Shown: positions 48,517 to 58,144 of the stretch, one piece after another
Layout: the number at the start of each line of letters is the position of its first letter
Numbering within the stretch: position 1 is the first letter of the stretch
DNA from: Candidatus Sulfopaludibacter sp. SbA3
Lineage (GTDB): Bacteria; Acidobacteriota; Terriglobia; Bryobacterales; Bryobacteraceae
NCBI GenBank assembly: GCA_945890485.1
Contig: CAMDCN010000015.1
Location: forward strand, 62,001 to 126,000
Length of the DNA stretch: 64,000 bases
Direction of reading: 5' to 3'
Made by a program: the position numbers and the translations under genes
The notes under the pieces: model-generated
What the model saw: the letters and a program-made list of their open reading frames with translations, nothing else
What the model was told of the DNA's origin: nothing
Databases searched by the model: none

Positions 48517-51008
48517 AGACACTTATATTGGCTGGCGGCGGAACGCTGCTGGCCGCGGTCCTGCTTGTTTCGCAAGCCGGTATTACGGAGCGGGTTGGCC
48601 CTCGGCCCGATGGCGCATTTCTGCTCAACAGCGGCGCACTGCTGACCCCTGCGGGACGGCAGCAGGGAATGGATACCTTCCCGATGGCCTCCGCGCTGTC
48701 GCCGGATAAGCGCTGGTTACTGGTGCTGCACGGTGGGTACAATCCGCCGGCTGTGGTTGTCCTGGATGCGAAGACGATGGCCGAGAAGAGCCGGTTGAAT
48801 CTGCCGGACGCGTGGCTGGGTCTGGCGTTCGCGCCGAGCGGGAAGATGGTCTACGTCGGCGGCGGGAGCCAGGCGAACGTCCATGAGTTGAGCTTCGACG
48901 ATGCGGCCGGGGCGTTGCGCCTGGTGCGCTCCATGCCAATCGTGCCGCCGGCCGACCGAAAGCACACGGACTTCATCGGCGACGTGGCCGTGTCTCCGGA
49001 CGGCCGCTTGGTCTATGCCGCAGGACTGTTCCATGACGCCGTTCATGTCATCAATCCGCAGTCGGGGCGTGTTATTGAGAAGTTGAAAACTGGTCGCCGA
49101 CCGTATCGCATTCTCTTCCACCCGGACGGCAAGAGCTACTTTGTCTCGCACTGGGCCGATGCTTCCGTAGGCCACTACGCCGCCGAGACCGGCAACCGTC
49201 TGGGGCTCATCCGCGCGGGCCAGCATCCAACCGACATGCTCTGGAGCGACCGCCAGCCCGACGCGGCCGAAGGCGACGCCCCGAAATTTAAAGGGCGTAT
49301 CTTTGTCACGAATGGCAACACGAACTCCGTTTCGGTGATCGGCGTCAGCGAGGCCAACACCGCTGCTGCGCTTGAATCAATCAACGTCTCGCTCTACGCC
49401 GAGCAACCGGCCGGCATGACGCCTAGCGCACTGGCGCTAAGCCCGGACCAGAAGCAACTCTACATTGTCTGCTCCGACGCCAACGCCGTCGCCGTGGCCG
49501 ACGTCAGCGAGACACGCAGCAAAGTCCGCGGGTTCATTCCGACCGGCTGGTATCCCATCGCTGCCCGGGCACTCGATTCGCAACTGCTCGTCTTTAACGG
49601 CCGCGGACCACGCAGCTATCCCAATCCGAAGGGGCCGAATCCGGCGCAGCGCCCCGCGCCAATACACGAAGGTAACGCGGCGGTTGAGTATGTGGGCCGC
49701 ATTCAGCGTGGCTCCGTCTCCATCATCGATCCATTCGATGAAGAGCAACTCGACAAGTGGACCGCTGCCGTTCGCCGCAATACTCCCTATGAAGACAAGC
49801 GGCTGTTCCTCGCGCACTCCGACGCGGTAGCTCCCATCATTCCGGTTCGCCCGGGCGAGCCCTCGCGTATTGAACACGTCATCTACATCGTCAAGGAGAA
49901 CCGCACCTACGACCAGGTTCTCGGTGACCTCGGTAAAGGCAATGGCGACCCATCACTAACGCTCTTCCCGGAGAAGGTCAGCCCGAACCATCACAAGCTG
50001 GCGCGCGAGTTTGTTCTGCTCGATAACTTCTACGTTTCGGCGGACGTTTCGGCCGACGGGCACAACTGGACGACAGCCGCCATCGCGCCGGATTACGTGC
50101 AGAAGATGTGGCCCAACAGCTACGCCGGCCGCCGGAAGCACTATGACTATGAGGGCGGGGAACCGGCCGCGATCCCGCCGGCGGGCTACATCTGGAACAA
50201 CGCGTTGGCCAAAGGGCTCACGCTCCGCAACTACGGCTACTTCGTCGACAACGCTCCGCTCAAGGACGTTACCGCATCCACCCCGCACGTGAAGTCTGTC
50301 CGTGACCTCGCATTGTTGCCGCATACCAATCGGCAGTATCGCGGTTTCGACATGGACTACCCGGACGTAGAACGCGCCAAAGCCTTCATCGCCGATCTCG
50401 CCCGCATGGAGGCCGAAGGGAAGTTTCCGAACCTCTCTGTCGTGCGCCTCGGCAACGATCATACGAGCGGACTGGCCGCCGGAAAAATCTCGCCGCTGGC
50501 CGCGATGGCGGACAACGACTACGCCCTCGGCCTGTTGGTCGAAGCGCTATCCAAAAGCAAGTTCTGGGAGAAGATGGCGATCTTCGTCATTCAGGACGAT
50601 GCCCAGAATGGGCCCGACCACGTTGATTCCCATCGTGCGCCTGCCTATGTCATCTCGCCTTATGCCAAGCGCGGGTTGATTGATAGCTCCTTCTACAACA
50701 CGACTTCGATGCTCCGGACGATGGAGCTGATGCTGGGCATCCGGCCGATGACGATGTTCGACGCTGGGGCCCGGCCGATGGTCGGTGCTTTCCAGTTGAC
50801 GCCGAACGTGAATGCGTACACGGCGGAGAAACCGCGCCACCCGCTCGACGAGCGGAACCCAGGCCAGGGGCCTCTCGCGGCCCGCTCCGCGCGGATGGCC
50901 TTTGCAGAGGCGGATGAGATCGACGACGACGAGCTCAACGCAGTCCTCTGGCTCGCCATCAAGAAGACACCGCCGCCCGTGCCCGTGCGTAGCTATTTCG
51001 GAAGATAA
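48513..51008 (+). CDS. YVTN beta-propeller fused to phosphoesterase (acid phosphatase/PLC-like)
   Basis: 831 residues. An N-terminal signal-like segment (LILAGGGTLLAAVLLVSQAG) is followed by a seven-bladed propeller at ~50-430: FPMASALSPDKRWLLVLHGG, LGLAFAPSGKMVYVGGGSQA, DVAVSPDGRLVYAAGLFHDA and ALALSPDQKQLYIVCSDANA. The C-terminal half belongs to the phosphoesterase family of phospholipase C and acid phosphatases: IEHVIYIVKENRTYDQVLGD near 450, HNWTTAAIAPDYVQKMWPNS, and VIQDDAQNGPDHVDSHRAPA near 690, which carry metal ligands. Probably periplasmic or secreted, acting on phosphate esters. Starts on the nadE stop (ATGA). Confidence 0.85.
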   Translation: MKTLILAGGGTLLAAVLLVSQAGITERVGPRPDGAFLLNSGALLTPAGRQQGMDTFPMASALSPDKRWLLVLHGGYNPPAVVVLDAKTMAEKSRLNLPDAWLGLAFAPSGKMVYVGGGSQANVHELSFDDAAGALRLVRSMPIVPPADRKHTDFIGDVAVSPDGRLVYAAGLFHDAVHVINPQSGRVIEKLKTGRRPYRILFHPDGKSYFVSHWADASVGHYAAETGNRLGLIRAGQHPTDMLWSDRQPDAAEGDAPKFKGRIFVTNGNTNSVSVIGVSEANTAAALESINVSLYAEQPAGMTPSALALSPDQKQLYIVCSDANAVAVADVSETRSKVRGFIPTGWYPIAARALDSQLLVFNGRGPRSYPNPKGPNPAQRPAPIHEGNAAVEYVGRIQRGSVSIIDPFDEEQLDKWTAAVRRNTPYEDKRLFLAHSDAVAPIIPVRPGEPSRIEHVIYIVKENRTYDQVLGDLGKGNGDPSLTLFPEKVSPNHHKLAREFVLLDNFYVSADVSADGHNWTTAAIAPDYVQKMWPNSYAGRRKHYDYEGGEPAAIPPAGYIWNNALAKGLTLRNYGYFVDNAPLKDVTASTPHVKSVRDLALLPHTNRQYRGFDMDYPDVERAKAFIADLARMEAEGKFPNLSVVRLGNDHTSGLAAGKISPLAAMADNDYALGLLVEALSKSKFWEKMAIFVIQDDAQNGPDHVDSHRAPAYVISPYAKRGLIDSSFYNTTSMLRTMELMLGIRPMTMFDAGARPMVGAFQLTPNVNAYTAEKPRHPLDERNPGQGPLAARSARMAFAEADEIDDDELNAVLWLAIKKTPPPVPVRSYFGR

Positions 51009-51013
51009 CATTC

Positions 51014-53029
51014 ATGGCTCGTATTGATCTTTGCTTCGTTTGGCACATGCACCAGCCCTTCTACAAGGACCTGGTGACGGGAGAGTACAAGCTCCCGTGG
51101 ACCCGGTTGCATGGCCTGAAAGACTACTACGGCATGGTGCAGGTGCTGGCCGAATTCCCGACTGTGCGGCAGACCTTCAATCTTGTGCCGTCGATGATCG
51201 CGCAGCTCGATGAGTACGCCAGCGGAACGGCGCAGGACACGTTTCTGCGGTTGGCCCTGAAGCCGGCCGAAGAGTTAACCGACTTTGAGCAGCAGTTCAT
51301 CCTGCGGTACTTCTTCCAGGCGAACGTGGGTCGCATGGTGTATCGCTATCCGCGCTATGGAGAGTTGTATGAGCTCCATTCGAAGGCGGGCCGCTTCTTC
51401 GGAACCCAGGATTACCGGGACCTGCAAGTGTTGTCCCAAGTAGCCTGGTTCGACGAACTCTTCCTCGCCTCGGACCCGGAGATCAAGGCCCTCGTCGAGA
51501 AGGGCCGCGGCTTCTCGCTGGCCGACCAGAGGCTGATGGGCCGGAAGCAATTGGAGATCCTCGGCCACGTGGTGCCGGTGTACGAGAAGTTCGCCGCGGC
51601 GGGGCAGATTGAAGTGTCAACGACACCCTACTACCACCCGATTCTGCCGCTGCTTTGCGATTCCGACGTCGCGGGCGTTTCCCATCCCCACGTACCTCTC
51701 CCGACCCGCTACCGCTATCCGGAAGATGCCAAGCATCAACTGGTGACCGCCCGTGAGTATATGCAGAAGCGGCTAAACCTGACGCCGAATGGCCTCTGGC
51801 CTTCGGAGGGTTCGGTTTCCGACGAGGCATTGATGCTGGCCGCCGACTGCGGCTTCAAGTGGTTCGCCACCGACAACGGTGTGTTGGCCCGTACGCTAGG
51901 ACGTGCGGCGGGTGCGGCCGAGACCTACCGGCCCTACTTGTGGGATCACCAAGGTCGCAAACTACACTGTCTGTTCCGCGATCATTATCTCAGCGACCTG
52001 GTTGGCTTCGTCTATTCGAAGATGGGCCCGGAGGAAGCGGCCGAGCATTTCCTGGGCCGCATTCGCGAAAACTGCAACGGCCGCGACTCGCTGGTGCCCA
52101 TCATCCTCGACGGCGAAAACGCCTGGGAGTACTTTCCCGAAAGCGGCCGCGAGTTTCTCCGCCAACTCTATGCGCGCATCGCGGCAGACCCGCAGATGGA
52201 AGCGGTCACCGTCAGCGAGGGTATCGAGCGGCATCCCGCGCAGACGCTTGAACGGATCTTCCCCGGTTCGTGGATCAACGCGAACTTTGATATCTGGATC
52301 GGAGCCGAGGAAGACAACCGGGCGTGGGAGTATCTGCTGCGGGCGCGCCAGGCGTTCGACCAGCACAAGGACAAGGTTTCCGCGGAACAGAGAGCGCTGG
52401 CTTATGAAGAGATCCTGATCTCGGAAGGCAGTGATTGGTGCTGGTGGTATGGCCCGGAGCATGAGTCGGCCAACCGGATTGAGTTCGACCAGTTGTTCCG
52501 CGACCATCTGGCGAATGTGTACCGCGCACTCGACCTTGTTCCGCCGGATGAACTCTCCCGGCCAATCCTCCGCGCTTCGTTCGCCGAGCATCACCTGCGG
52601 CCCACTGGCCGCATCGCGCCGAAGATCGACGGCGAGATCAGCAGCTACTTTGAGTGGATGGGCGCCGGGGAATACCGGGTTGACCAGCGGCAAGGCGCGA
52701 TGCACGGCGGCCGTGTGGGCCTGCAGGAGTTGTTCTACGGCACGGACGGAAAGCAGATTTTTCTCCGCTTGGACTTTGATCCGTTGCCGGACTGCACGCA
52801 CTTGGAAGTGCGGGTGAAGTCCGAGCACGGAGAGGTCTCGCTGAAGGGCGGACAGTTCGCGGTGGGCCGGATTGTCGAAGCCGCGGTGAATCTGAGTGAC
52901 CTTCATATTCCGGTCGGCGAGTTGGCGCACTTTCAGGTTTCGCTTTGGCAATCGGGTTTACCACTCGAATCCCTGCCGCGCCAAGGCGCGTTTGAATTGG
53001 ATACCCTAACCCACAAAGATTGGCTGTAA
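51014..53029 (+). CDS. Glycoside hydrolase family 57 protein
   Basis: 671 residues. The family start FVWHMHQPFYKDLVTGEYKL carries the HxHQP motif of GH57. The region near 260 (GLWPSEGSVSDEALMLAADC) has the position of the nucleophile Glu; VPIILDGENAWEYFPESGRE near 360 holds the acidic partner. EILISEGSDWCWWYGPEHES is also typical. The last ~130 residues form a beta-rich C-terminal domain (IAPKIDGEISSYFEWMGAGE). GH57 enzymes cleave or branch alpha-glucans such as glycogen or starch. No signal peptide, so the substrate is probably cytoplasmic glycogen. Begins five bases after the phosphoesterase gene. Confidence 0.88.
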   Translation: MARIDLCFVWHMHQPFYKDLVTGEYKLPWTRLHGLKDYYGMVQVLAEFPTVRQTFNLVPSMIAQLDEYASGTAQDTFLRLALKPAEELTDFEQQFILRYFFQANVGRMVYRYPRYGELYELHSKAGRFFGTQDYRDLQVLSQVAWFDELFLASDPEIKALVEKGRGFSLADQRLMGRKQLEILGHVVPVYEKFAAAGQIEVSTTPYYHPILPLLCDSDVAGVSHPHVPLPTRYRYPEDAKHQLVTAREYMQKRLNLTPNGLWPSEGSVSDEALMLAADCGFKWFATDNGVLARTLGRAAGAAETYRPYLWDHQGRKLHCLFRDHYLSDLVGFVYSKMGPEEAAEHFLGRIRENCNGRDSLVPIILDGENAWEYFPESGREFLRQLYARIAADPQMEAVTVSEGIERHPAQTLERIFPGSWINANFDIWIGAEEDNRAWEYLLRARQAFDQHKDKVSAEQRALAYEEILISEGSDWCWWYGPEHESANRIEFDQLFRDHLANVYRALDLVPPDELSRPILRASFAEHHLRPTGRIAPKIDGEISSYFEWMGAGEYRVDQRQGAMHGGRVGLQELFYGTDGKQIFLRLDFDPLPDCTHLEVRVKSEHGEVSLKGGQFAVGRIVEAAVNLSDLHIPVGELAHFQVSLWQSGLPLESLPRQGAFELDTLTHKDWL

Positions 53030-53052
53030 AAGAGAGTGGATCGAGCGAACTT

Positions 53053-53967
53053 ATGAACGTTAACTGGCACGGCGTCTATCCGGCGCTCACAACGCAGTAT
53101 CATCCGGACCTTTCCGTAGACTTGGATGCGACCGCTGCGCACCTGGAGAAGATGATCGCCTCGGGCATCCACGGCGTCATTCTGCTCGGCAGCGTCGGAG
53201 AGAATACAGCGCATGAATACGAGGAGAAACTCACGATTCTGCGCGAGCTGAAGAGCGTCGTCAACGGCCGCGTCCCCGTGCTTTCGGGCGTGGCGGAGAA
53301 CACGACGATGGTCGCCTCGCGTTTTGCCCGCGACTGCGAGAAGCTCGGCCTGGATGGGCTGATGGTGCTGCCGGCGATGATCTACAAGGCGGACCGCCGG
53401 GAAGCAATTGCCCACTTCCGCACTGTGGCGCAGGCGAGCGGTTTGCCCGTGATGATCTATAACAATCCTCCGGCCTATTACGTCGACATGCCTCCGGAGG
53501 CGTTCGTCGAACTGGCCGAAGAACCGACGATTGTCGCCATCAAAGAATCTTCGGATAACGTCCGCCGAATCACCGATCTGCGCAATGCGGTGGGCCGCCG
53601 GTTCATTCTGTTCAGCGGGGTGGACGATCTGGTGCTCGAGAGCGCGCTGCTCGGGGCCGAAGGTTGGATCTCTGGCCTGGTCAACGCGTTCCCGGACGAG
53701 AACCGCGTGCTGTGGGAGTTGGCGATGGCCGGCCGCTGGGCCGAAGCCCGAGAGTTGTACCAGTGGTACACGCCGCTACTGCACCTCGATACGAAGATCA
53801 AGCTGGTGCAGTACATCAAGCTCTGCATGGCCGAGGTCGGGTTGGGTTCGGAGTTGACGCGTCCGCCCCGCCTGCCGATCGCGGGAGCGGAGCGGGAAGA
53901 AGTGTTGGGCATCATCCGGCACGCCTTGGCGACCCGGCCGAACCTCAGCCGTTATGCGGGCGATTGA
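53053..53967 (+). CDS. DapA/HpcH-type aldolase-dehydratase, probable hydroxyproline-pathway deaminase
   Basis: 304 residues from ATG 53053; an upstream in-frame start at 53020 overlaps the GH57 gene and adds a non-family extension. DHDPS-family features: [73 protein letters not shown] (Tyr), [20 protein letters not shown] (Schiff-base Lys), and [20 protein letters not shown]. The neighbouring epimerase and dehydrogenase indicate 1-pyrroline-4-hydroxy-2-carboxylate deaminase, giving 2-oxoglutarate semialdehyde. This assignment rests on context. Overlaps the epimerase start by 14 bases. Confidence 0.82.
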   Translation: MNVNWHGVYPALTTQYHPDLSVDLDATAAHLEKMIASGIHGVILLGSVGENTAHEYEEKLTILRELKSVVNGRVPVLSGVAENTTMVASRFARDCEKLGLDGLMVLPAMIYKADRREAIAHFRTVAQASGLPVMIYNNPPAYYVDMPPEAFVELAEEPTIVAIKESSDNVRRITDLRNAVGRRFILFSGVDDLVLESALLGAEGWISGLVNAFPDENRVLWELAMAGRWAEARELYQWYTPLLHLDTKIKLVQYIKLCMAEVGLGSELTRPPRLPIAGAEREEVLGIIRHALATRPNLSRYAGD

Positions 53968-54844
53968 CGTAGTCGATTCCCACACCGGCGGCGAGCCGAC
54001 GCGGATCGTCGTCGCCGGAGGGCCGGATCTCGGCACCGGGTCGATGGCGGAGCGATTGGCTTCGTTTCGTAATTTGCATGATCGGTTCCGCTCGGCGGTC
54101 GTAAACGAGCCGCGCGGTTCCGATGTCCTGGTCGGTGCGCTCCTTTGCGATCCGGTGGACCCGGCGTGCGCCGCCGGAGTCATATTTTTCAACAACGTAG
54201 GCTATTTGGGTATGTGCGGCCACGGCACCATCGGCCTGATCGTCTCGCTGGCGCACCTGGGCCGGATCGGCTCCGGCGAGCATCGCCTGGAGACGCCGGT
54301 GGGAGAAATCTCGGCGCGTCTGCACGAGGACGGGTCGGTGACTATAGCCAACGTGCCCAGTTACCGTGCCGCGCAGGCCGTAGTTCAGGTGCCGGGCTTC
54401 GGGCCCGTCGCGGGCGATGTCGCTTGGGGCGGGAACTGGTTCTTCCTCTCGCACCATCCAGGCATGGGCGATATCGAGTTGCTGACGAACTACGCTTGGG
54501 CCATCCGGAAAGCCGTGAATGCGCAGGGCTATCCGGAGGTGGACCACGTCGAACTCTTCGACGGCAACCGGAACTTCGTGTTGTGTCCCGGCAAGGCGTA
54601 CGACCGTTCACCATGCGGGACGGGCACGAGCGCCAAACTCGCTTGTCTGGCCGCCGACGGCCATCTGGAGCCAGGCGAGGTCTGGGTGCAGGAGAGCATC
54701 ATCGGCAGCCAGTTTCAGGCAACCTACATCCGCGACGGCGACCGCATTCTGCCTTCGATTACAGGCACGGCGTACATCACCGCCGAGGCCCGGCTCTTGA
54801 TTGACGACCGCGATCCATTCGCCTGGGGTTTCCAGCAGCCGTGA
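53954..54844 (+). CDS. 4-hydroxyproline 2-epimerase (proline racemase family)
   Basis: 296 residues. The proline racemase fold is marked by [20 protein letters not shown] at the start. The two catalytic Cys sites are both present: [15 protein letters not shown] near residue 90 and [20 protein letters not shown] near residue 220. Two Cys residues indicate a racemase or epimerase rather than the Ser/Cys or Thr/Cys dehydratases. It would convert trans-4-hydroxy-L-proline to cis-4-hydroxy-D-proline, feeding the dehydrogenase encoded next. Overlaps the deaminase by 14 bases and the next gene by GTGA. Confidence 0.9.
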   Translation: MRAIDVVDSHTGGEPTRIVVAGGPDLGTGSMAERLASFRNLHDRFRSAVVNEPRGSDVLVGALLCDPVDPACAAGVIFFNNVGYLGMCGHGTIGLIVSLAHLGRIGSGEHRLETPVGEISARLHEDGSVTIANVPSYRAAQAVVQVPGFGPVAGDVAWGGNWFFLSHHPGMGDIELLTNYAWAIRKAVNAQGYPEVDHVELFDGNRNFVLCPGKAYDRSPCGTGTSAKLACLAADGHLEPGEVWVQESIIGSQFQATYIRDGDRILPSITGTAYITAEARLLIDDRDPFAWGFQQP

Positions 54845-55902
54845 CCACCGATGTCCTGATCGCGGGCGCGGGAATTGTCGGTGCGGCGATCGCTGCGGCG
54901 TTCCGCGAGGCTGGTGGCAAGTGTCTGGTGGTCGAACCGAAGATCGTCGGCGGCGGGGCGACGGCCGCAGGCATGGGCCATGTCGTCGTGATGGACGATT
55001 CGCCAGCGCAGTTAGCCTTGACCGAGTACTCCCGGCGCTTGTGGGATGCGCTGCCCGTGCCCCCCAACGTGGAGCGAGAGCAGCGGGGCACACTATGGGT
55101 AGCGGCCGACGGCGAGGAGATGGCCGAGGTCGCCCGGAAACATGCGTTGTTTCCGGCGAGCGAGATCCTGGACGAACGGGCGCTCTATGAGGCCGAGCCG
55201 GAACTGCGGCCGGGCTTGGCGGGGGGACTCCTCGTACCAGGGGATAGCGTTCTCTACGCGCCCTGTGCGGCCGCGTGGCTGCTACGGCTGAGTCCAGTGC
55301 GCTACACGGCGATCGACTCTCTGACCGCCGATGGAGCGCGGCTGGCCGATGGCACGATGGTGTCGGCCGGGTTGACGATCTTGGCCTGCGGCACGGGGAT
55401 TACGCGGTTGCTGCCGGAGTTGCCAATTAAACCGCGCAAAGGGCACTTGGCAATTACAGACCGGTATCCCGGTTTTCTGCGGCATCAGCTCGTGGAACTG
55501 GGCTATCTGAAAAGCGCCCATGGGCACTCGAACGAGAGTGTGGCGTTCAATGTGCAGCCCCGTTCGACGGGGCAGATTCTGATTGGCAGTTCACGGCAAT
55601 ACGGCGACGAGAGCCCGGACGTCCGGCCCGAGTTGCTATCGCGCATGTTACGCCGGGCGGTGGAGTATATGCCGCGCTTAGTCGACCTACAGGTGATCCG
55701 GACCTGGACCGGCTTCCGCGCGGCGACGCCGGATAGCCTGCCGCTGATCGGACCGGTACGCGATCGAGTCTGGGTGGCCGCCGGGCATGAAGGGCTGGGC
55801 ATTACGACGTCGTTGGGGACGGCGGCGCTGCTGGTGGACCGGTTGCTGGGCGACACCCCGGCCATCGCGCCGGAGCCGTATCTGCCGGAGCGATTCCTAT
55901 GA
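54841..55902 (+). CDS. FAD-dependent D-hydroxyproline dehydrogenase subunit (DAO/HcnC-like)
   Basis: 353 residues from GTG 54841. The FAD-binding motif [20 protein letters not shown] opens the chain, followed by DAO-family segments: [54 protein letters not shown], and the C-terminal [20 protein letters not shown] with [20 protein letters not shown]. It is the catalytic amine-oxidising subunit of a heterotrimeric dehydrogenase of the HcnABC type, with the two genes that follow. Likely oxidises cis-4-hydroxy-D-proline to the pyrroline. Confidence 0.88.
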   Translation: MTTDVLIAGAGIVGAAIAAAFREAGGKCLVVEPKIVGGGATAAGMGHVVVMDDSPAQLALTEYSRRLWDALPVPPNVEREQRGTLWVAADGEEMAEVARKHALFPASEILDERALYEAEPELRPGLAGGLLVPGDSVLYAPCAAAWLLRLSPVRYTAIDSLTADGARLADGTMVSAGLTILACGTGITRLLPELPIKPRKGHLAITDRYPGFLRHQLVELGYLKSAHGHSNESVAFNVQPRSTGQILIGSSRQYGDESPDVRPELLSRMLRRAVEYMPRLVDLQVIRTWTGFRAATPDSLPLIGPVRDRVWVAAGHEGLGITTSLGTAALLVDRLLGDTPAIAPEPYLPERFL

Positions 55903-56135
55903 TCGCCGTGACAGTCAACGGCCAGCGCGTGGACGTCGAGCCGAGCACGACAGTGGCCGCGGCGGTGATGCGGGTGCAGGCGGGCTTTCGCCGGTCGGTG
56001 GCGGGGGAACTACGCGGACCGCTGTGCGGCATGGGCATCTGCATGGAGTGCCGCGTGACGCTGAACGGACGGCCGCACGAACGCAGTTGCCAATTGCTCT
56101 GCGCCGACGGAATGGATATCGCGACCGATGCCTAG
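55899..56135 (+). CDS. (2Fe-2S) ferredoxin-like subunit (HcnA-like)
   Basis: 78 residues. A [2Fe-2S] plant-type ferredoxin core: GPLCGMGICMECRVTLNGRP has the C-G-x3-C-x2-C arrangement, and RSCQLLCADGMDI the fourth Cys. The N-terminal strand VTVNGQRVDVEPSTTVAAAV is typical of the HcnA/SoxX-like small subunit of amine dehydrogenases. Transfers electrons between the two flavoprotein subunits. ATGA overlap with the previous gene, and an 8-base overlap with the next. Confidence 0.9.
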   Translation: MIAVTVNGQRVDVEPSTTVAAAVMRVQAGFRRSVAGELRGPLCGMGICMECRVTLNGRPHERSCQLLCADGMDIATDA

Positions 56136-57255
56136 CACTCTTGTGATCGGCGGGGGCCCGGCAGGGTTGGCTGCCGCTTGGGCGGCGGCGCAGACGGGCG
56201 ATGCCGTCACGTTGCTCGACGACAACCCTGCACTTGGCGGGCAAATATGGCGCGGTGAGATTCCAACGCGGTATCGGCGGTTCCTCGATCCGCGAATCAC
56301 CGTGCGGACCGGCGTGCAGATCCACTCGGCGACGCAATTACCCGCGGCGGATCGCATCATTCTGTCGACGGGTACGCGGGAGCGCTTCCTGCCGTTTCCG
56401 GGCTGGACGCTGCCGCATGTACTGGGCGCGGGCGGTTTGCAGGCGATGGTGAAGAGCGGTCTGCCCATCGCGGGGAAGCGCGTGGTGGTCGCCGGTGCGG
56501 GGCCGCTGCTGCTGGCGGTCGGCGCGTACCTGCGGAAGCGCGGGGCGAACGTGGTTCTGGTGGCGGAGCAGGCTCCGTTTCAACGGGTCTCCGCGTTCAC
56601 GCGCAGTCTGTGGCGTCAGCCGGGCAAGCTGCTGCAAGCCGCGCAGTTGGGCGTGGGCCTGCGCTACCGGACCGATTCCTGGCCGTTGCGGGCAGACCCG
56701 GGGTCCGTGACGATTCAGGGGCACGGCGTGTTGAAGTGCGACTACCTGGCCTGCGGCTTCGGCCTGGTCACCAATACGGAACTGCCGGAGTTACTGGGCT
56801 GCAAGGTGGAAGCTGGTGCGGTGATCACCGATTCGAAGCAACGCACCACCGTGCCGCATATCTACTTCGCCGGAGCCGGGAGTGTGGACCGGTCGATTCT
56901 CGAAGGGCAGATCGCGGGGTTTGATCTGGAGCGCGCGAGGGCACTCTATCCCGCCCGGGACGCGGCCGTCCGGTTTGACCGGCGGATCGACGAGGCGTTT
57001 CAACTCCGCGCCGAACTGAGCAACCTCGCCACACCCGAAACAATCGTTTGCCGCTGCGAAGACGTGCCGTTCAGCGCCGTCTGGCAGCAGCGGGATTGGC
57101 GGTCGGCCAAGCTGCAAACGCGGTGCGGTATGGGGCCGTGCCAAGGCCGCATCTGCGGACCTGCCCTCGAACATCTTTGCGGCTGGCCGGCGGCCTCCGT
57201 TCGGCCACCGATCTTCCCAACGCGGCTAGAGAACCTTCTCGATCTCCGGGATTAG
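56128..57255 (+). CDS. NAD(P)/FAD oxidoreductase subunit (HcnB-like) with C-terminal BFD-type [2Fe-2S] domain
   Basis: 375 residues. Two dinucleotide-binding folds: LVIGGGPAGLAAAWAAAQTG at the start, and GKRVVVAGAGPLLLAVGAYL near 120. The C-terminal ~70 residues hold a BFD-like iron-sulphur domain with VCRCEDVPFSAVW and LQTRCGMGPCQGRICG, i.e. CxC and CxxxxC. Together with the DAO-like and ferredoxin subunits this makes a heterotrimeric dehydrogenase that passes electrons to the respiratory chain. Last gene of the hydroxyproline operon; its 3' end overlaps the convergent thioredoxin-like gene by 30 bases. Confidence 0.9.
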   Translation: MPSTLVIGGGPAGLAAAWAAAQTGDAVTLLDDNPALGGQIWRGEIPTRYRRFLDPRITVRTGVQIHSATQLPAADRIILSTGTRERFLPFPGWTLPHVLGAGGLQAMVKSGLPIAGKRVVVAGAGPLLLAVGAYLRKRGANVVLVAEQAPFQRVSAFTRSLWRQPGKLLQAAQLGVGLRYRTDSWPLRADPGSVTIQGHGVLKCDYLACGFGLVTNTELPELLGCKVEAGAVITDSKQRTTVPHIYFAGAGSVDRSILEGQIAGFDLERARALYPARDAAVRFDRRIDEAFQLRAELSNLATPETIVCRCEDVPFSAVWQQRDWRSAKLQTRCGMGPCQGRICGPALEHLCGWPAASVRPPIFPTRLENLLDLRD

Positions 57256-58131
57256 TTCCTCGGCGGTCATCTTTCCGGGGTGATACATACGGACAATGCC
57301 GGTCTTGTCGACGAGCACGAGGGTCGGGGAGGTGGAGCTGCCGTAGAGCTTGAAGTTCTCGTTGCTCAGTGGCGCGGCGACTTTCAGCAGGTCGGGATAA
57401 TACTGCGCCCGCACTTTCTCAATGTAGGGAACTTCGACGGCGGGGCCGGCTTCATCGCCGTTGGCGACGTAGCCATAAGTCTGCGTCGGCGCCACAATCT
57501 GTAGGGCGGGGTACTTGGCTTTGAGCGCGGTTAGCACCGGCCCCTGCTGCTTGCAGTCGCTGCACCAGTGCGCCCAGAAGAAAAGCACCACGGGCTTGCC
57601 TTTCAGTTGGGCTAGCGTCTGCATCTTCGGGCCGGTCAGAAAGCGCTTCAGGTCCAACGCCGGCGCGGGTTTGCCCACCAGACTGAGCAGATGGATGTTT
57701 TTTTGAATGCGGGTGCGGATGGAGGTGTTGTAGTACGTCTTCAGCTCCTGGTTGAGCATGGCGAGCGATTCGCTCAGGCGACCCGTTCCTGCGAGAGTAT
57801 GGCCCTCTACTTCAATCGCCGCTCCGAGCGCGAGCGGCACGCTGGGTTCGGCGTCGAGCGGGCGCTTTTTCAACTCGGCCTGCACCAGCTTGCGCGTTTG
57901 GGCGGAGTAGGCCGCAGCCTTGTCCCACAACTTGTTGGCCTGCGCGCCGCGGCCGAGCCAGGAGTAGGCTTCGATGTACTCAGGCGTAACTCCGTTCTGT
58001 TTCTGATAGGCGGCCAAAATCTTTTCGCCGGTCGCGAAATCCCTCGAGGCCAAGGCCCCGCGGACGGCGGTCACCAACTGCGCAGGCGCCAAAACAGACG
58101 CCGCCAACATCACCAGAACGAGACGCATCAT
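57226..58131 (-). CDS. TlpA/ResA-like secreted thioredoxin-fold protein
   Basis: 301 residues. Signal peptide MRLVLVMLAASVLAPAQ. Residues ~20-150 are helical and TPR-like. The thioredoxin domain begins at VGKPAPALDLKRFLTGPKM. The redox motif is FFWAHWCSDCKQQGPVLTAL (CxxC at about 190-193), and the cis-Pro is in STSPTLVLVDKTG. Periplasmic disulfide reductase or peroxiredoxin-like oxidoreductase; Acidobacteria encode several of these. First gene of a minus-strand unit, with a -10-like TAGCCT (revcomp of 58139-58144) seven bases before its first ATG. Confidence 0.9.
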   Translation of the reverse strand: MMRLVLVMLAASVLAPAQLVTAVRGALASRDFATGEKILAAYQKQNGVTPEYIEAYSWLGRGAQANKLWDKAAAYSAQTRKLVQAELKKRPLDAEPSVPLALGAAIEVEGHTLAGTGRLSESLAMLNQELKTYYNTSIRTRIQKNIHLLSLVGKPAPALDLKRFLTGPKMQTLAQLKGKPVVLFFWAHWCSDCKQQGPVLTALKAKYPALQIVAPTQTYGYVANGDEAGPAVEVPYIEKVRAQYYPDLLKVAAPLSNENFKLYGSSTSPTLVLVDKTGIVRMYHPGKMTAEELIPEIEKVL

Positions 58132-58138
58132 ACCCTAG

Positions 58139-58144
58139 AGGCTA
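58139..58144 (-). promoter_or_regulatory. -10-like hexamer TAGCCT, leaderless start of thioredoxin-like gene
   Basis: On the minus strand TAGCCT ends seven bases before the ATG at 58131, overlapping the stop of the upstream isomerase gene. Same hexamer and spacing as at 18768-18773. Confidence 0.4.

Noticed and set aside
51962-52951. 329-codon minus-strand frame inside the GH57 gene
   Set aside because: Antisense to a gene with clear GH57 motifs; no start signals or domain of its own.
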